A stretch of 64,000 nucleotides of DNA from Isoetes taiwanensis (taxonomy: Eukaryota; Streptophyta; Lycopodiopsida; Isoetales; Isoetaceae), in assembly GCA_021234155.1 (NCBI GenBank), contig JAJEKV010000167.1, positions 1 to 64,000 on the forward strand. The letters are read 5' to 3'. Made by a program: the position numbers and the translations under genes. The notes under the pieces were generated by a model that saw only the letters and a list, made by a program, of their open reading frames with translations, was not told the origin of the DNA and did no database searches. How positions within the stretch are numbered: position 1 is the first letter of the stretch; each line of letters starts with the position of its first letter. Shown here one piece after another: positions 12,510-24,419 of the stretch.

Positions 12510-12880
12510 GCACTTAGAACTCAAAACATGTCTTGCAGGGGCTTTGCCAGGATAAGCCATTTGAAAACTTTATGGATTGTGGCTTCTAGATGAAATATCT
12601 GTAGTTGAAATGTGATTTTCAGGAACTATTTTTCAAATGCAATGTCTAGATTAAAGAATCAAGATCTGCTTTCTTCTGTAAACTGCAGTTATTAATGAGA
12701 AAAAACAGGCCCTATTCAATAAACATTTAGTCTCAAATATCGTTTTAGGAATGGGATGATTGAAGTGGTTTGGCAGTCATATCTAGCCTACTCTATTGAT
12801 CCATTGAACCGTAACGGCATTGCCCTGTATTTCTTGAAGTGTAGAACGTAATGTGCAGATAGAGCTACTTAAATACTACT
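12510..12880 (+). repeat. Dispersed repeat, copy 1 (partner 17605-17935)
   Basis: The segment starting around AACATGTCTTGCAGGGGC and ending around GCAGATAGAGCTAC is present again, same strand, at 17605-17935 with many substitutions and small indels. The best conserved part is the last 160 bp. No coding is evident. Whether this is a mobile element or an old segmental duplication is not clear. Confidence 0.65.
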
Positions 12881-12890
12881 TAAAATACTA

Positions 12891-12918
12891 CTAGTTATAG
12901 TGCCCGGCGTTGCCGGGC
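12891..12918 (-). mobile_element. Helitron 3' terminus (minus-strand element)
   Basis: Read on the minus strand, a 7-bp hairpin GCCCGGC-AAC-GCCGGGC is followed by 7 bases and then CTAG|T. This is the canonical Helitron 3' end: a subterminal hairpin, CTRR terminus and insertion before T. The element body would lie at higher coordinates; its 5' TC end was not located. The same family end is found at 62079-62106, and flanking bases beyond the hairpin (TTTGAAAGG) are shared with that copy. Confidence 0.7.
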
Positions 12919-12924
12919 CTAGTA

Positions 12925-15900
12925 ACAATTTGAAAGGCGGTTGTTTAGTACGAAAAGAAGATTTGGAGCATGAAAATATGCATTTGAAGATCGTAGGAGC
13001 AATATGGGGTAGGAAATTTGCATTCTTGCCACATATGTTTTATATATAAGAATCTAGCATTTCCAATGCGTTCTAAAATACTCGTGTTTTCTTGTCCGGG
13101 CCATGTTGGAGTCTCTAGTAATTTGTAGATGACGAAGGACATGATTTTCATTGGTATTAATTCGATCAATCAAAGGCGTACATGGTGTGAAATTTTGATA
13201 AGTAAATACCAATAAATTTTGTAGACATTGTTTTAATCGTTGCAACAAATTATTCACTTCTATTTTACAATGGCTATAACATCAATATTTTTTTCCTCCA
13301 TTACTAAGTTGTTATGATGCACAATGTAACATTGTTATTGTATTGGTTGACAATGACCTTAATACACCATGGGTTCACAGTGTGACATTGTTATTATATG
13401 TAAAGGGCGATGAGTAGGCTAGCAATAGACCATAAAACACATAGGCATACACCATTTTAAGCACATTTAGTACCATTATTATTTTGCCAACGATAATTGT
13501 GCAAACTCATCTGGTCAAAGAATATGCAATGGGACTTAAAGTCCTCTGAAGTGTACTCCTATTTTAAATTTACCAATATATAAAACTTTGGTTTTTCTTA
13601 GAATGGCTCTCTTCGTCATACATTTTGTTGTTTTCCACGTGGTTTTGCACCTAGAATATATACCATACTTTCTTTGTCTTACATATGCCATAAGTATGTT
13701 ATGTCCATACTTTCTTTGTCTTACATATGCCATAAGTATGTTATGGCTGCAACGACAGTAACAATAATTACACCAAACTTGCCACAGATGTAATACAAAC
13801 AATCAGATTCACGTAAGCCGGAATCTATTCTTGGATGAAAATCGCAGACAACAATGGACAATGGGCTATCTAAATAGAATAAATTAACGGATCATAAATT
13901 AACAGAATATGCTAGAATCTTGTTTGATCTTCTGGAATCACCATACAATGTTCTGCCCGTGAAGATCACTCTTCTTTTTCAAATGTTTCTTCGCTAAACT
14001 ACCTAGATGCATAATCCATTAAAAGGTGCATTTCTATCGCAATTTGCCAAATGAAGCGACACTTCCTGAATCTATCAAAAGGATCAGCTCACACTGGCTA
14101 TGCAAGCTTGTCCCTAAATTAGAAGAAAAGATCTCAGCTCACGCTGATCTATGCATGCTGATTGAACTCTTTATGATCTGCTCTCCATCCAAAAATGTCC
14201 AGATTAGGACTTGAAGAAATAATATTGATAGATAATAGCAAGGGGCTATGGCCCCAAAATCAATTCCTCATATTCAGCTTGTGAAAAGGTTCTAAAATGT
14301 AATAAAGAGTATGGCAGTAGCCATTTGATAAAGTCATTTTGATAAAAAAAAACCCCAAGATGGGATCTAGATCCTAAATTAAGATTTGACAAAGCCTTAA
14401 TAAACCGGACCCAAAATCTTAATTTCGAAATCTCAAATCTTGACAGACTAATCTGGCCCAATTTTTTGAATACTGGAATAATCATTGTATAACATGCAGG
14501 ACTTTTAAGACCCAAAAAATGACAGGGAAAATAGCAATCTGAAGACAATGCTTACTTGATCATAATCCTATACGGTATATATAGAGCAGGAGCTTTTGTT
14601 GGCTTCGGCAGAGAAACCTATATATTAATCAGTAGACAGATTAGCCTGGAAATGTTTCAACAACAAAAAATATGAAATTGAAACATTTGGAGAACTATGT
14701 CTCTAAACTTGTACATTTATATTTGAATAAACAGATTGGATTTCACACCGTCCGCCTTATCTGCCCTGCAAATGCGTGGACTTAGTAAACCTGATGCCAA
14801 CATGTCCCTAATACCCAGTCTCTTCTAGAACCCTTTGCTCAATGCTATACAGTAGACAATCTTGAGCATAATAAGGCAATCATCATTGTAGAACAATCCT
14901 TTTTTCAGACATGTATGCGTGTAGAAATAAACAAGGTGGATGCGAAGTCAATTAATGATCTATTGATAATATATGCTCTGGAATAAAGTCATCTCATGAC
15001 TCAGCCCATACTGCCAGATATAAATGTCCATGTAATCTGTGGTCAGTCCATGAAATAGAGGTGGTGCACAAATACACTGAGGGTTATGCATGAACTGGTT
15101 ATAACTATGACATCCACTCTGGCAGTGTTACGCCAATCAATAATGAAATAATAGAGATGCCATGATGGGAAAATATAAAAAATGGATGATTACTTTCAAC
15201 TTAGACGCTTGACTATAGGACATGCATTGAGCTTAATTATAGGATATGCATTGGTGTAGATATCATGTTCTCTCGGCAACGTTTACGATGATGCACTGGC
15301 ATGGATCCAAAACTAAAAGAGAAGCATTTCAATACATACTCATTGATGATTGAGCTGTGTTGCTGTTGACAAAGGGAAAAAAGTTCTTTGTATAGAAATA
15401 AAGATATTATGACATTCAAAAAAACGGGCACCTTGTGCTGAAGTTTCTGCATTTAGTACAATTATTATAAAGAATTGCTCCTACCTAGGCAAACTGAAAT
15501 AGATCAGGACGAAGAATGGAAGGGCTAAGTTCCAGACCTCAGAGATGCAAATAACCATATGTGTTGCAACTGTTAAACATAAAGAAACTCTTTATTATGT
15601 CTTATGGCTATGCTATGAAGTAAAAATACTTATCTATAGCAAGGGAATTCGATGCTTCACCTGAATAGATTGTTAATCTCCAGCTCATAAACCTTTCTAG
15701 GTTCTCGAAATGGGACAGACTTATGTCTTGGCCTCGTATCCAAAAAGCCTAGGTCTTAGATGCACCAAAAGATCCCATCATAATCTCAATAAACTGTAAG
15801 GTAGGGTTAGAGTCCTCCACCCCGCTGCAAACTGAAGCAAATTCTTGAAGATAGGACTTGCTAACCTCGTTGAAGATGAAGGGGCTCTGCCACTGGAATA

Positions 15901-16716
15901 CGGCAAGAAGCGTGAGGCTAAAACATCATCAGCATGTGACAACATGAATGAATCTAGAACTCAACCTAAGATGATTGTGGCAATTGTGGCACACATGCCT
16001 AATGCCAGATACAATCGGATGGAACCATGTCCATTGGCCATCACTCTCATCATTCAGTGCACACGCCAGATATATTATTTTGCTGACTCCTGGAATGTGA
16101 AGCACATGAAGAAATCAAATCCACGGGATAAACATGTTGGAGTAGCAGGACATGAGATAGCCAGAAAAATAGCACTTGCCAAAGAATGCATAATCAAATT
16201 CTAGACGTTATCAATGCCATAGCTTTTTAATCTGTAGTTGAAACCACATCCATAGGCCAGCAATCTCAACCTACTCATAAATTGTTAATACATCTCATAG
16301 TTGTTAAGAACACAATCTATGAGCATGTTAAGAACAAATAATGCTTTGTCCTTGGCCTGATCAATTGTGCAATATTTTCCTGCATCAATAATCTAATGTG
16401 CATGAGTTGACCTCCTTGGAGACTTGAACTCTGAGCAGCGACTTAGCTACTTGGCTCTTGGGTTTTCTTGTATGCTTATTCCGCCTATGCCACGCCTACA
16501 TAAAGAACATGGATAAGATACAGAGCATCTGCACATAACATCCCCGACGATAGCAGATCTTTGTTTCCAAATAAAGCATCTACCATTATTATTTCATATA
16601 TTCTCCTAACAAAAGATGCAAAGAACATGTGATTCTATATGTCAAGACTTCTTGATATATCATGCAAGGTACGAATCTTGATAATCAACAAACAGGCTGG
16701 AAAATTCAAATACAAC
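12925..16716. other. Intergenic; 41-bp tandem duplication at 13662-13744
   Basis: A unit containing CATACTTTCTTTGTCTTACA is present twice back to back at 13662-13744. The remainder shows no recognised gene. The 119-codon plus-strand frame at 15845-16204 has no family resemblance and no splice or promoter context. Confidence 0.45.
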
Positions 16717-16897
16717 TTATTGTTGCAAATATCTACCCATGAACCCCAGATCAGTAAATCCCTGCAATTGAGAAAATGAAAAATAACATTAAGTTTACCT
16801 TAGCAAGCTCGTCCAAGCAGCTCTTAGAGGAATCACAAATGGCCTGAAATTGTCGTATTTCATACCTAAACTTGGCAGACGGTGGAAATATAATCTC
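16717..16897 (-). other. Two exon-like segments of an unrecognised gene
   Basis: On the minus strand, 16897-16799 is open for 33 codons. It is bounded by an acceptor (TTTGTAG|GAG) and a donor (AAG|GTAAAC). A short intron with acceptor TCAATTGCAG leads in phase into 16761-16717, encoding GFTDLGFMGRYLQQ then TAA. Joined, they give the C-terminal 47 residues of a small protein, including FRYEIRQFQAICDSSKSCLD. Upstream, an ATG with a donor lies near 16950 but its phase does not fit without a stop. No family is recognised; it could be a real small gene or another remnant. Confidence 0.3.
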
Positions 16898-17600
16898 CTA
16901 CAAACAGGTGCCTAATTTGGCCAAGAAAGCCTCTTACCAGGATCGTTAGCAATCATGGACTTTCAGGCTGTGCCGCCTATGCAATTAAAAGAAAGAACCC
17001 AAAAAATTATGTTATTTGAATAGAGATAGAAGTTCGTTTACCTCCCTCTGCAACTTCTCCTCCCTCCATGCAGACCCATCGATCCCAAGGCTACTAAAAA
17101 TATTCGGAGCTCGAATTATCCTGCACATGGCATTATCCCGACGGATTTTGATCCAACATGCTAGCTACAGTAATCAAAAGAGCAAGAAGATGCACCAACC
17201 GTGGAGGCAAGCCATCCGGATCAGATTGTCAGAAACCTGTAAGGCCCCAAAACCCTGATCAGATTGCCACGGAACTGTAAACCCTCAAAACCCTGAATAA
17301 AAGGGGGCAAATCGATCTGCTCGGGGTTAGGGAAAATGGAAATCATACTAATTTTTTTTTTCCTAATTTCTGGAAATCGATTTTTTTTTTCGGCGGCCAA
17401 AAACCCACAAAATCTTAGGAAATCGATTAAAAAAAAATTCCAAAAACATTTTCCTCCAGACCGGAAAATCCCAAATTAACAAGATTGATTTAAGTAGTGT
17501 TTGGTGTTGGTCACAATTTTCACCTTGCATGATCCGCCGATACTTGAAAAGTCATGTGATGCACTGTCTTATGGTTGTAGAACGTGTCATCCAGCATCAT
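16898..17600. other. Intergenic, nothing recognised
   Basis: Includes poly-T and poly-A runs around 17350-17440. The 80-codon plus-strand frame at 17016-17258 has no recognisable domain. Confidence 0.4.
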
Positions 17601-17604
17601 GCAA

Positions 17605-17935
17605 AGAAACTCAGAACATGTCTTGCAGGGGCTATCGATATTGATTTTGATTATGCATATGAAGATGCATCTATTGAGCTGTAGATATCTGATACCATGT
17701 AGCCACTTAAGATTAAAATCTCTATTAGCTAGACCTACTTTTTGCTCTAAACTGTAGTTATTACTGAGAAAGCAGGTCTCAATAAACATTTAGTCTCAAT
17801 ATTGCTTTAGGGATGGGATGGTTGAAGGTGATTTGACAGCCATATCTGGCCTGCTCTGCTGATCCATTAAACCATAGCAACATTTCCCTGTATTTCTGAA
17901 GTGTAGAATGCCATGTGTAGATAGAGCTCCCATGA
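17605..17935 (+). repeat. Dispersed repeat, copy 2 (partner 12510-12880)
   Basis: Same order of conserved blocks as copy 1: AACATGTCTTGCAGGGGC, then AATAAACATTTAGTCTCAA, then CCCTGTATTTCTGAAGTGTA. Direct orientation, about 5.1 kb away, clearly diverged. Confidence 0.65.
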
Positions 17936-17939
17936 GCTT

Positions 17940-19470
17940 GGCTTGTATGTATTGTTCATGATAACATGCATCATCTGCCGAACTTAGAGTCATGTAGTGC
18001 ACTGCCCTATACCAGTAGATAGTATCATCGAGCATCGGGCACTTTTTGTTCAAAGCAATTTTCGATAGGGAGAGGCTTGCAATTTTAAGTGTGGACAAGG
18101 GCAAGGAGCACACAATTGTTCCATGATTCGGTAACCACCCCAACAATAGCATTTATTACATAATAATTGTAGTAAATTCAAAACATTAAACCTCAAAAGA
18201 TCTCGATGCATATGCTAAATGAGCACGACTTTCACATTCTTAGAGATCCTTTACATGTTGGGATCTCTTTTATAGGTTGCCAACTTAAGCCCACAACCCG
18301 ATTAATGTTTAATGCAATTCTTGATTTCTGGATCCAATTCATCCCTTCTGCACTTTTAGTCCCCTTCTGATACCATGTTGGAATGCACAGACTTTTTGTG
18401 AAAAATCTTCATAGAGACATTTTCGAATCATCTAAGGAGTATAGGTATAGTCCGTAGTCAATCATTTGAAGCATATAGAAAAAATAAACTCACTTTTCCT
18501 CTAATTGCTTAGAGGCATTGCAGGGAAAGTTAAGACCAACTGGAATTGGTCAGCAGAAATCTATGATACAGTCGCTCAATATACATAAATATCTTTTTAC
18601 ACAAAAATTTTAAATAACCCTGAACTTTACATGCATAATGCAGACAAATCATTCCAATTGACAATGTAAACATGCCACAAAGAAAACGTAAAGAAACCTT
18701 GCAAGACGAGAGGAAAGACTCGCAATTGATAGAAGAAGGTACCATATCAAAAGGCAACAAATGCTTGCTAAACAGACAGACATGGAACAACAACTTAAAC
18801 TACAATAAGATGCATCACGGAAGAGAATCCTACGGGCAAAAGCACATGCAACACAAAATAAGAGAAACAGCCCATAAGCTACATCAACAAAGCAACAAAT
18901 ACGCAAAAAGCAAAAAAGGCAGAGAAAATCCTCATAGATATAGACTAGGTCGAACCAATACTAGCATAGTTGATGTTCAAAATGCACAATAGGACATACA
19001 ATAGTGTACTAGCATTTGCTTCATTTGGAGCTAAGATTGAGCAATTTATGTTTCAAGATCCATGGACAAGTATATCATAGAAGGGGAGCCGCACAACGTA
19101 ATCCTGGTGTGAAACCAAAGTATGCACAATTATACATTTTGGACACAAAATATGGAACTATACAACGAGCACAAAATCAAGACGCTACTCTAATACAATA
19201 CATACAAGAATCAAAGATTTTGGTAAACAACATAGAAATGCTAAAATTCAGTAGAAAAGCTAATACCATCAAGTCTTACCATCTATTAAAAAGATTACAT
19301 TTACTCTCAATAATTATCACTCTATTTTTCTATCTCAATAAACATATCAACAGTATAATCCAACATAACATGGCAACTTCATGGTACAATTGTCAAACAA
19401 AGAACCAAGTTTCTATATATTCATTTTCATATCTAGCCAATATTCATACTAATACTTGCACACACACACA
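17940..19470. other. Intergenic, nothing recognised
   Basis: The plus-strand frames at 18672-18992 and 19016-19519 are Lys/Asn/His-rich low-complexity translations and are not supported as genes. A (CA)n run at about 19459-19480 leads into the inverted repeat that follows. Confidence 0.45.
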
Positions 19471-19472
19471 CA

Positions 19473-19907
19473 CACACACAACTACCATTAATATTATTAA
19501 CACAAACCATTGCATTTGACACATTTAAATTAAAATCCCCCTTAAACCCCCTTTGGTTTGGGTGCATATTCACACGGGGGGTTACTCCGGGCAACGAGTG
19601 CTGTCGGATGGGCATATTTGCCCTTTATTCCAAGATCTGGACCGTACATAGCGATCCTCGTTTGTGAGGTATGTATGTACAAGTTTTTGTATACTGTATA
19701 TTAAGGTTTGCAAAATACTATAAGGTTTGAGAATATGTACTTAATGGTGTTAATTTTGTACATGTATTATAAATTTTTTGGGGCTCTCTGCCCCCTCGTA
19801 ACCCCCGTGAATATGCACCCAAACCAAAGGGGTTTAAGGGGGATTTTAATTTAAATGTGTCAAATGCAATGGTTTGTGTTAATAATATTAATGGTAGTTG
19901 TGTGTGT
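19473..19907. mobile_element. Inverted-repeat (foldback/MITE-like) element with ~110-bp arms
   Basis: The left arm (about 19473-19585) and right arm (19798-19907) are reverse complements over about 110 bp. I see only a few single-base length differences, in the C/G runs and the TTCACACGG part. A 212-bp spacer separates them. Arms this long and similar mean a young element or gene conversion between the arms. The transcript would fold into a long hairpin. Outer ends sit in CA/GT repeats, so a target-site duplication cannot be read. Long terminal inverted repeats fit a Mutator-like or foldback MITE, but this is only inferred. Confidence 0.8.
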
Positions 19908-20019
19908 AAAAAATATTTTGGCCCCTTCGGGGCCTTAAGAATGTTGTAGGGGTGTACATATAGACGTTACCTAGAAATCCATAAATGCATGTAACAATTT
20001 TAGAAATGCTTCTGCATGT

Positions 20020-20110
20020 AATATTATGCATGTAATATCTGTGCATGGAGATTCCTTAGTGCATGTAATATTGTGCATATATAATATCTGTGCATGGAGA
20101 TTCCTTAGTG
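20020..20110 (+). repeat. Tandem duplication, ~50-bp unit
   Basis: The unit ATATCTGTGCATGGAGATTC with its flanks is present twice in a row, with a small indel in the ATGTAATATT part. Noncoding. Confidence 0.75.
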
Positions 20111-20529
20111 CATATGAATCATAATAGAAAATGGTAGTAGAGCTAATACTTTAATTGCTAATCACATCCAAAGAGATTGTTTCCAATCAGCACGCAAAAG
20201 TTCAACATGTAGCTTTTTCTGCACCATGGCAAAGTTGCTTGTTAATGCAACTACAAGGCATTCTCACATGTTTTGAAAAACATAAGATGCACCACTTCCC
20301 ACTGTACATCGACTTTTGAACAATAGACAAATAGATTAATACAAAATGTCAACGGACCAGAAACAACAAAAGTGACTGAGTATATACTAGGAATTACCAA
20401 TCTCTCTTGTACCAGTTCCATTTTCGGTCTTCTTTGTAACCATTGCACAAGTTTTGTAAAAGTTTGGACTTAGCTATCCATGAGAACTCTATGCTCCATC
20501 AAAGGTCCAAGACATATGAAGAATGCAAC

Positions 20530-20765
20530 TAGACCACGATCCCTCGATTCGGTGATCTCCCGCGCCATAAAATTCATCCACTTTTTCACCATTCGGTAGA
20601 AATTTGAATGTTGGAGTCGCGGCGTATGTCCTTTGTTTCTTCCGGACATTCATCGATGTCAGCATTAATGAATGAAGTTGATGGATGGTCATTGCTAAGA
20701 TTGCAAAATGTCGGAAGCATTTGTTTGCAGATATAACATCTATTCGTTCAAGCATGCATAAGCCA
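20530..20765 (-). pseudogene. Thioredoxin-fold exon with a frameshift
   Basis: On the minus strand, CYICKQMLPTFCNLSNDHP, then STSFINADIDECPEET, reads like the first half of a thioredoxin: a CxxCK redox site with YI in place of GP, then the strand ending in DIDE. One extra A in the following A/G run (near 20635) shifts the frame. The second half then continues as YAATPTFKFLPNGEKVDEFY and GAGDHRIE, with the cis-Pro TPTF motif and the usual NGEKVDEFxGA strand. Both halves are colinear with ordinary thioredoxins, which reduce disulfides in many compartments. Without the shift this would be a plausible domain, so it is a recent-looking pseudogene or a fragment of one. Flanking exons are not recognised. 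Confidence 0.65.
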
Positions 20766-21411
20766 ACATCAAAAGCAAAACCTCTAATCACAAAATTGAA
20801 AAGAAAGGTCATACCAACATGCTCCATAGCTCACTACGGCTGCACAAGTTTCATCCCGGCACAAATTATTCCAACAACACGAATTATAACAAACAATCTC
20901 TTCTCAACCTGCCTTCCATCCACGAGGTATTAATTTGTTGTATACCGATGTACAAAAGCCACAAGGTAAAATATCGGAGGCCACATATGTTCTCCAAAAA
21001 GACTTTAAGAAGTTGAGCTTTCTCATTTTTCCGTAATTTTTTTACCTAGAAAAGATCAAGCTGTTGTGCACTTAGGTCGTTTTGAAGTCCTGTTTTCTTC
21101 GGATAAGACTGCTAGCTTCAGAGTCATTGTTAGTAGTAACAAGATTTCCATTTGTTAATGGGCGATTGGCACTCCACATTACCGTCTAATCCTCCTCTTT
21201 TGCCGCGCAAGCGGATCCGGTGTTCCGGAGACCCGAATCCGAAAGCGAGGCAATATAGCTATGTCTAGACTTTGCGGTGAACACATCTCGTCGAATCAAA
21301 AATGAAAGGCTTGAAACTCACCACGGCAATCATAGAATTAAAAAAAAGGGGCCGCTGAGAGCCATGAGCTATGCACGATTCGGCATATCAAAAGCGGGTG
21401 TGCTCCATAGA

Positions 21412-21655
21412 ATCCTGTAAAATCTGCTTTCACGCTTCTTGACTATGCATCCAGGCTACACAAGTCGGAAAAAGCCTTTCTTGGCCTTCTCGGTTAGTGC
21501 TTTAGTAAAGAGATTTGGTACAAAACCACGTAACCCTAAATCCTGTAAAAATGCTATGCTTCTTGGCTATGCCTCATCACACAAGTCGAAAAGCCTTTCT
21601 TGGCCTTCTCGGTTCGTGCTTTAGTAAAGAGATTTGGTACAAAACCACCCCTAAA
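21412..21655 (+). repeat. Tandem duplication, ~125-bp unit
   Basis: Two adjacent units both start AATCCTGTAAAA (21412 and about 21537) and both contain GCCTTTCTTGGCCTTCTCGG and AGTAAAGAGATTTGGTACAA. They differ by small indels. Open frames crossing them are a by-product. Confidence 0.8.
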
Positions 21656-22032
21656 ATGCATTTGGTCGAGCCGTGCATGCTTCAGAAATTCATATGTGAA
21701 CCATTGAAAGTTGGCACTAAAATCAAGGCCGGCGTATGCGCACTCTAGATGTACCGATTAGTACGTCTCATAGAATACCGTCATCAAATCATATAAAACC
21801 CTTAAGGAAAAAAGTATAAAAATACAAAAGAAACCCCCTGTTATTTTGCTACATATTAATAAATTTTAATATTTATTGATGATTACATTCTCAAAATTTT
21901 ATTTAACATTATTATTACAAATCCTTATAACCCATACTCAAGTTTTCATAATTTAACATGTCATAATAATCGTAACACATTAATACCCCACACATTAATG
22001 TCCCACTCTTCATGTACAAATCACATGGAATG

Positions 22033-22058
22033 CCCACCGAAGGTGGGAAATTTTCTAG
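22033..22058 (+). mobile_element. Helitron 3' terminus (plus-strand element)
   Basis: The hairpin CCCACC-GAA-GGTGGG (22033-22047) is followed by AAATTTT and CTAG, with T as the next base. This is the canonical Helitron 3' end with the A^T insertion rule. The loop and stem differ from the ends at 12.9 and 62.1 kb, so it is another family. The 5' TC end was not identified. Confidence 0.65.
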
Positions 22059-22064
22059 TAACTT

Positions 22065-23235
22065 ATTAAATTTTAGGTGTACGGTCTATGATCTCAAGAA
22101 TGGTGATTTATACATCCATATAACCCCCTATTATTGTGCTACATATAATTAGACACCAAGCCAGACTTCACACGCATGCACTCATATAAATGAGAATATT
22201 CCCAATGGTCTTAAATTTCTTGTATTTGTAAATATTGAAGGCCATAGAAATAATTTTTTTGTATTTGTGAATATTTAGCTTTAAAATGTTAACCAACTAT
22301 ACAAAAATAAATTTATTAAAAGTTACATGGCATAGATGCCGAGGGTGTGAGGCTTCAATAAGATTTTCTAATTACATGTTTAACATTTAAGACATGTTCA
22401 ATATTTATGGGTTGCACATGCAACCGTTTAAGCAAATACCTGTACGAAAGAGAGACATGTTCAATATTTATGAGTTGACAATTTAAAAGCAAATATATCT
22501 AGTACAAAAATAGCTAGTACGAAGGAAGAAAAGTCAACAAGGTGCTGCGCACGGAGGGTTGCCCTCCATGGCCAGAGGGTGAAGTGGCCGGACAATCAAT
22601 TCAAAACCATAACCCCGAACATTTAGAAACAAAATCCTCTGTAGCCAACGAACTGCCTTTATCTTCCAAAATGCAGCTAAAGATTTAGCAACCTGTGAAA
22701 TAAAGAACACACGAATTTCAGAACTATAAAATATACGGGGCTATTTGGGAAAATATTTAAAATTTAAGGGCATTTTGGGAGTTTTAAAAATACGAAGGGC
22801 TTTTTGGGAATTAAGTCAAGGAAGGGAGCCACAGAAATCGGTTGCAACTTGCATAAGGCAACACTTGTTAAACACATTATACTTCCAAACAATCTTGTTT
22901 ATTTCAAAGAATCATGTACATAATGAGACTAGAGAATGCCAAACTTTTAAAATGAGATATATATGTGAGGAATGATAAGATTGGACGTTCAAAGCGTTTA
23001 AGCTAAGAAAAACGATAAGCCAATATTGGCACACATTTAAGCATTTGTCGTTACTTTTATCTTTGGTAATGATAGAGGTCAATGCATTTTGCTTAACAGG
23101 CATTCCGTTGTGAATAATATATTCTTCAAATCTTGTCTTTGGAATGTACACTTCAAAATCTAAATCGGTTGTGATCACTCTAGAAGAAAAAAGACATACA
23201 AAAAATAAACTGCTACTATAGGTCTAAAATACCAC
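22065..23235. other. Intergenic; one exon-like minus-strand stretch at 22912-23178
   Basis: The minus-strand frame encodes TDLDFEVYIPKTRFEEYIIH, preceded by an acceptor-like TTCTTCTAG. The composition looks like real coding sequence, but I cannot assign a family. The rest is AT-rich and silent. Confidence 0.3.
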
Positions 23236-23239
23236 AAAC

Positions 23240-23345
23240 ATATCCGAGAATATCCGGCCTTATGCTTAGGATATGCTAAAAACCCACATGAGCAAGGGTT
23301 TGGCCCCCTAGGGGCAACCCAAAAATTTTCGTAAGAAATCATTGA
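23240..23345. repeat. Dispersed repeat (partner 26705-26825)
   Basis: A block of about 90 bp centred on AAGGGTTTGGCCCCCTAGGG occurs again in the same orientation near 26760 with scattered changes. Noncoding. Confidence 0.6.
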
Positions 23346-23360
23346 GCACATGAATAGGTT

Positions 23361-23403
23361 TAGAATAGAATAAAATAGAATAGAATAGAATAGAATAGAA
23401 TAG
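23361..23403. repeat. (TAGAA)n microsatellite
   Basis: Eight or so pentamer units, one imperfect (TAAAA). Confidence 0.9.
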
Positions 23404-23404
23404 T

Positions 23405-24415
23405 GCTTTTAGCATATGATGATATATTTTTAATTATCCGAATAAAGATATTAATAACAAGGTTTGGATGGACTTTCATACAGAGCTATGTATGGATTAC
23501 CAATGGGGCATAGAAAGGGATTCAATGTCGTTCAAAATAATTTGTCGATCTAGATATATATGTAAATAAATATATATGTGAACAATGATGAGACAGGGGG
23601 TTGGACCAGGGCGGAGAGAAGGTGAAGGATCTTGACATAAATAAAGTCAAAGAAATGCAAGAGTCTTTCTTAAAAGGCGGCATGTATCTATGATGGCTTA
23701 GAAGATCTTTTGGCGTGATTACATTGCTTGAAGGCTTCGGTTTATGGCATTCATTGTTTTGTAATTAAAGCAAACATGCTCTAATTTTAAATTGGCCATC
23801 ATAAATCATGCCTAAACCACTTAAAGCACACTAGAGCAAGGTCAATCGAGAGACTTTCGTTTACAATATATGGACTTATAACTCTTGGTAGTACTTTCTT
23901 AGAATTTATGTTGAGATAATTCCTAAGCTGTTGTAAATCTAAGTTGAAAGAACGTTGGAGCTAAAGTCCCCAGTATAGACCTTGATTTGAATGAATGGCT
24001 AAATATGAGGGAAGCAATTGACATCTATGTTTATAGGGTGAGTTTGATTTGACATTACATTGACGAGAGTTTGGCGTTAAGCTCATAGCAATTTTGAACT
24101 TGGCCTTTCGGTTTTTTAAGATTTCCTCTTTTAAGTCTTTAATAATGTCCTTGGTCTAGCGATATGAAGTCCCCACCAAATGAGAAGGTTTGCGTTTTAA
24201 ACCCTAGATGGTGATTTTGTTTGGAGTAAAGTGCCCCAGGATGAAATTGATCAACTTGAAGATAAAGTTGGCAAATGCAAAGAGAGACTAAAGAGAGACT
24301 GTTGGCCTCATTGGCAAAAGCTTTAGACTGTGCCAACAATCTTGTAAAATAAACTATGGATAATTGTGCATCAATATCTTCCACTTTTCGCGGGTTCCCT
24401 CTCTTCCATGGTTCT
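23405..24415. other. Intergenic, nothing recognised
   Basis: No domain, repeat or convincing exon. The minus-strand frame at 24139-24384 lies just beyond the 3' end of the IBR3-like remnant and matches nothing known to me. Confidence 0.4.
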
Positions 24416-24419
24416 AATT

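Noticed and set aside
19016-19519. 167-codon plus-strand frame ending in a Thr/His run
   Set aside because: The end is the translated CA microsatellite and inverted-repeat arm; the rest is AT-driven low complexity.
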